Positions 6,161 through 7,883 of a stretch of DNA of 7,883 nt are shown here, in pieces. Each line of letters begins with the position of its first letter. Within the stretch, counting starts at the first letter, position 1. The position numbers and the translations under genes were made by a program. Source of the stretch: Chloroflexota bacterium (GTDB taxonomy: Bacteria > Chloroflexota > Anaerolineae > Caldilineales > Caldilineaceae). The notes beneath the pieces are model-generated. The model worked only from the letters and a program-made list of their open reading frames with translations, ran no database searches and was not told where the DNA came from. Where the stretch lies: positions 1 to 7,883 of the forward strand of contig QEUW01000350.1 in the NCBI GenBank assembly GCA_003577005.1, written 5' to 3'.

Positions 6161-7883
6161 TCATTGCTCGACGACGATCACAAACCGTTCGCCCGGCACG
6201 GCCACTGTCACCGGCAACGTTGTCTGTGCGACCGGAACGAATGGCTGGTAGAGCAGCACCGGGCCGTGTGCGTTGCCATCAAAGCGTACGGTGGCCTCGA
6301 GCGGGGCCTCACTCTGGTTGACCACGACACAGGCACGCTTGCCGGTTTTGCGATTGCGGTGGGAGTTGAATTTTAGCGGCTCAGACCCAACGACGGAAAC
6401 TTCCAGGGTGTCCAAAAATTCGCCAAAGAAGATGGTTTCCTGCAATTCGGCGCGGATGCGCAACGCTTCGGCAATGTAGGTCGCGATGGGCCGGCTCTGC
6501 TGGTCGGCGATAGAGCAACTGTAACGCACCGGGCCGACGATGAGCTGGTACCCGTAGCGGATCGCATTATTGACGTTATTGTAATCCCACGGCTGCACCA
6601 CGGCAAAGGTGGGCAGGAATTCGGGGAAGGTGTACTTCATCACGGGGAGATGGTCGAGCATGTCGTGCCAGAGCCACCAGGCATCGCAGTAGGAGAGCAG
6701 GCGATCCCACGGCGACTCGACACCCAGGCAGAATTCGGGGTTGTAGGCCTGACCGGCAGCCAGGGTTTCCTCCATACAGGCGATCACACCATGAAAGTAG
6801 GACTGATCGCCCGGCAAGGTGAGCGCCGGATTGAAATTGACCGCGTTATGGCCGATCACTTTGTCATAATGGATGCCATCAGCGCCGATTTCCGCCAACT
6901 TGCGCATCTGCTCGACAAGGATATGCCGGTATTCCGCAAACCCCGGGTCGCAACCGCTGATCGGCGGGCGGGTGAGCCCCATGCGCGCGCCCAGCGTGCC
7001 CATGCCCCACCCCGAATAGGTGATCTGTCCCTTGCCGTTCATCATGCGGTACTGGTAGAGCTCGTCGCGATACCATTCCGTCGAGATGTCTACCGGCTGA
7101 ATATTGGCAAAAAAGAAGACCTTGACCCCCAGGCGGTGGCACGCTTCGATGCCGGCAGCCAGATCTTCCCATGTGCCCAGGCGCGGGTCGGGTGTGTAGT
7201 TCGGATATTGGTTGTCGTGGCCCCCGACGTTCCAGCCGCTAATGAGCACGGCGTTGACGCCAAAGTCGCGTGCATCCTGCGCCCATTGGGGGATCTCCTG
7301 AAAGGATAACATGATGTTGCCCTCAGGCAGCATAAACATGGTGTCCTGAATGGCCTGAGCCTGGCGCAACCAGCTTTGCTCAGCCTGGCGAATCGGGAAG
7401 TGCTCTGTAAACCAGGCGCGGTAGAGCCTGGCGGCTTGATGCCAGTCGCCGTCATGACACTGGAGGAGGACCGGCGGTGTGGTGAACGTTTCGCCTGGTT
7501 TTGTGTATGGAAAGTTCACCCAGTGCATGACCAGGCCCGGCGGATACGCGTCGATCAGAGGCGCCATCTCTTCATCCGTTGGCCAGTTGCCACTCAGACG
7601 GTTGCGCGCCAGACCCGGGTGCATCTCGAAGTGGAGGGTGTTAAAGCGTGGCGCCGTGTCCAGGCAAGCGTAATAGACCCCACGATTGAGGTCGGCGTTG
7701 GCCATGTCCAGCCAGGGCATGCCAATGTCCACGGGATAGTGGACGTAGTATTCGGGGAACCGCATCCCGCCGCCACCGCCTACGCCCATACTCTCGGGGA
7801 ATTGGCGGAAGAGCCATTCTGTATCCGGCCCGCGCAGCTTGGGCAGAATCGTGCGGGTCTTCTGGCGGTCACCGACACCGAGC
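6161..7883 (-). CDS. Putative TIM-barrel glycoside hydrolase, DUF6259-like (5' end outside window)
   Basis: The frame is open from the right window edge to the TGA at 6161, giving at least 573 residues; a start at 7789 would be false because coding continues 31 codons further (ending QFPES before MGVGGGGG). It resembles large DUF6259 / alpha-galactosidase-like hydrolases. The visible part starts with a beta-sandwich-like region, with a Gly-rich stretch at residues 33-39. A TIM barrel begins near residue 190 (SFQEIPQWAQDARDFG, VLISGWNVGGHDNQYPNY, LGVKVFFFANIQ). GADGIHYDKV holds D335 and D340 at a position typical of a catalytic nucleophile, and E389 in LGVESPWDR is a candidate acid/base. A small C-terminal beta domain (about 495-573) follows. 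No signal peptide can be judged because the N-terminus is missing. It is the first visible gene of the operon, 16 bp before the oxidoreductase, and suggests that a glycoside feeds the pathway. The substrate is unknown and hydrolase activity is unproven. Confidence 0.75.
   Translation of the reverse strand, partial: LGVGDRQKTRTILPKLRGPDTEWLFRQFPESMGVGGGGGMRFPEYYVHYPVDIGMPWLDMANADLNRGVYYACLDTAPRFNTLHFEMHPGLARNRLSGNWPTDEEMAPLIDAYPPGLVMHWVNFPYTKPGETFTTPPVLLQCHDGDWHQAARLYRAWFTEHFPIRQAEQSWLRQAQAIQDTMFMLPEGNIMLSFQEIPQWAQDARDFGVNAVLISGWNVGGHDNQYPNYTPDPRLGTWEDLAAGIEACHRLGVKVFFFANIQPVDISTEWYRDELYQYRMMNGKGQITYSGWGMGTLGARMGLTRPPISGCDPGFAEYRHILVEQMRKLAEIGADGIHYDKVIGHNAVNFNPALTLPGDQSYFHGVIACMEETLAAGQAYNPEFCLGVESPWDRLLSYCDAWWLWHDMLDHLPVMKYTFPEFLPTFAVVQPWDYNNVNNAIRYGYQLIVGPVRYSCSIADQQSRPIATYIAEALRIRAELQETIFFGEFLDTLEVSVVGSEPLKFNSHRNRKTGKRACVVVNQSEAPLEATVRFDGNAHGPVLLYQPFVPVAQTTLPVTVAVPGERFVIVVEQ

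Noticed and set aside
6650..7309. Plus-strand open frame of 219 codons
   Set aside because: It is antisense to the TIM-barrel hydrolase and has no recognisable domain.
1..7883. CRISPR arrays, tRNA or rRNA genes, insertion sequences
   Set aside because: No spaced direct-repeat array, tRNA-like cloverleaf, rRNA segment or transposase frame was seen on either strand.

Overview
The window is a compact block of bacterial catabolic genes, all on the minus strand. Seven protein genes are read right to left, and the outermost two run off the window edges. The DNA is moderately GC-rich, genes are packed with overlaps or gaps of a few bases, and the plus strand has only shadow reading frames. The mix of families (a putative TIM-barrel glycosidase, a SAF-domain oxidoreductase, an MlrC-type M81 protein, a sugar-lactonase-like amidohydrolase, an FCD-type GntR regulator and tandem PhyH dioxygenases) is what I would expect from a heterotrophic Chloroflexota (Caldilinea/Anaerolineae-like) or a similar environmental bacterium. 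The window holds no taxonomic marker, so this is a weak inference.

Right part (7883 to 2295, minus strand): a probable catabolic operon. In order of transcription it holds a large TIM-barrel protein resembling DUF6259/alpha-galactosidase-like hydrolases (5' end outside the window), a COG4091/DRL-type NAD(P)-dependent oxidoreductase with a SAF domain, an MlrC/M81-family metalloprotein, and a COG3618-type amidohydrolase (aldonolactonase-like). Gaps are 16 bp, 134 bp and 2 bp. The 134-bp gap carries a striking nested palindrome at 4751-4783.

Middle (2294 to 2004): a 291-bp intergenic region. It holds a near-consensus sigma-70 promoter on the minus strand (TTGACA, 17 bp, TACAAT). Its -10 box sits inside a perfect inverted repeat that looks like a GntR/FCD operator. 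Downstream, in the predicted 5' leader, is a perfect 15-bp tandem repeat whose transcript-sense unit nearly matches the 3' end of 16S rRNA (the anti-Shine-Dalgarno region).

Left part (2003 to 1, minus strand): a GntR/FCD regulator gene overlaps by 8 bp the start of a PhyH-family Fe(II)/2-oxoglutarate dioxygenase gene. A second, paralogous PhyH gene follows 52 bp later and is cut by the window edge. This looks like a self-regulated transcription unit.

Taken together, one reading is use of an uncommon plant- or algal-derived sugar or sugar acid: glycoside or polymer hydrolysis, lactone opening, oxidation or isomerisation, and dioxygenase steps on a side substrate, controlled by an acid-sensing GntR regulator. 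No transporter, kinase, aldolase or sugar dehydrogenase lies in the window, so the substrate remains unknown.
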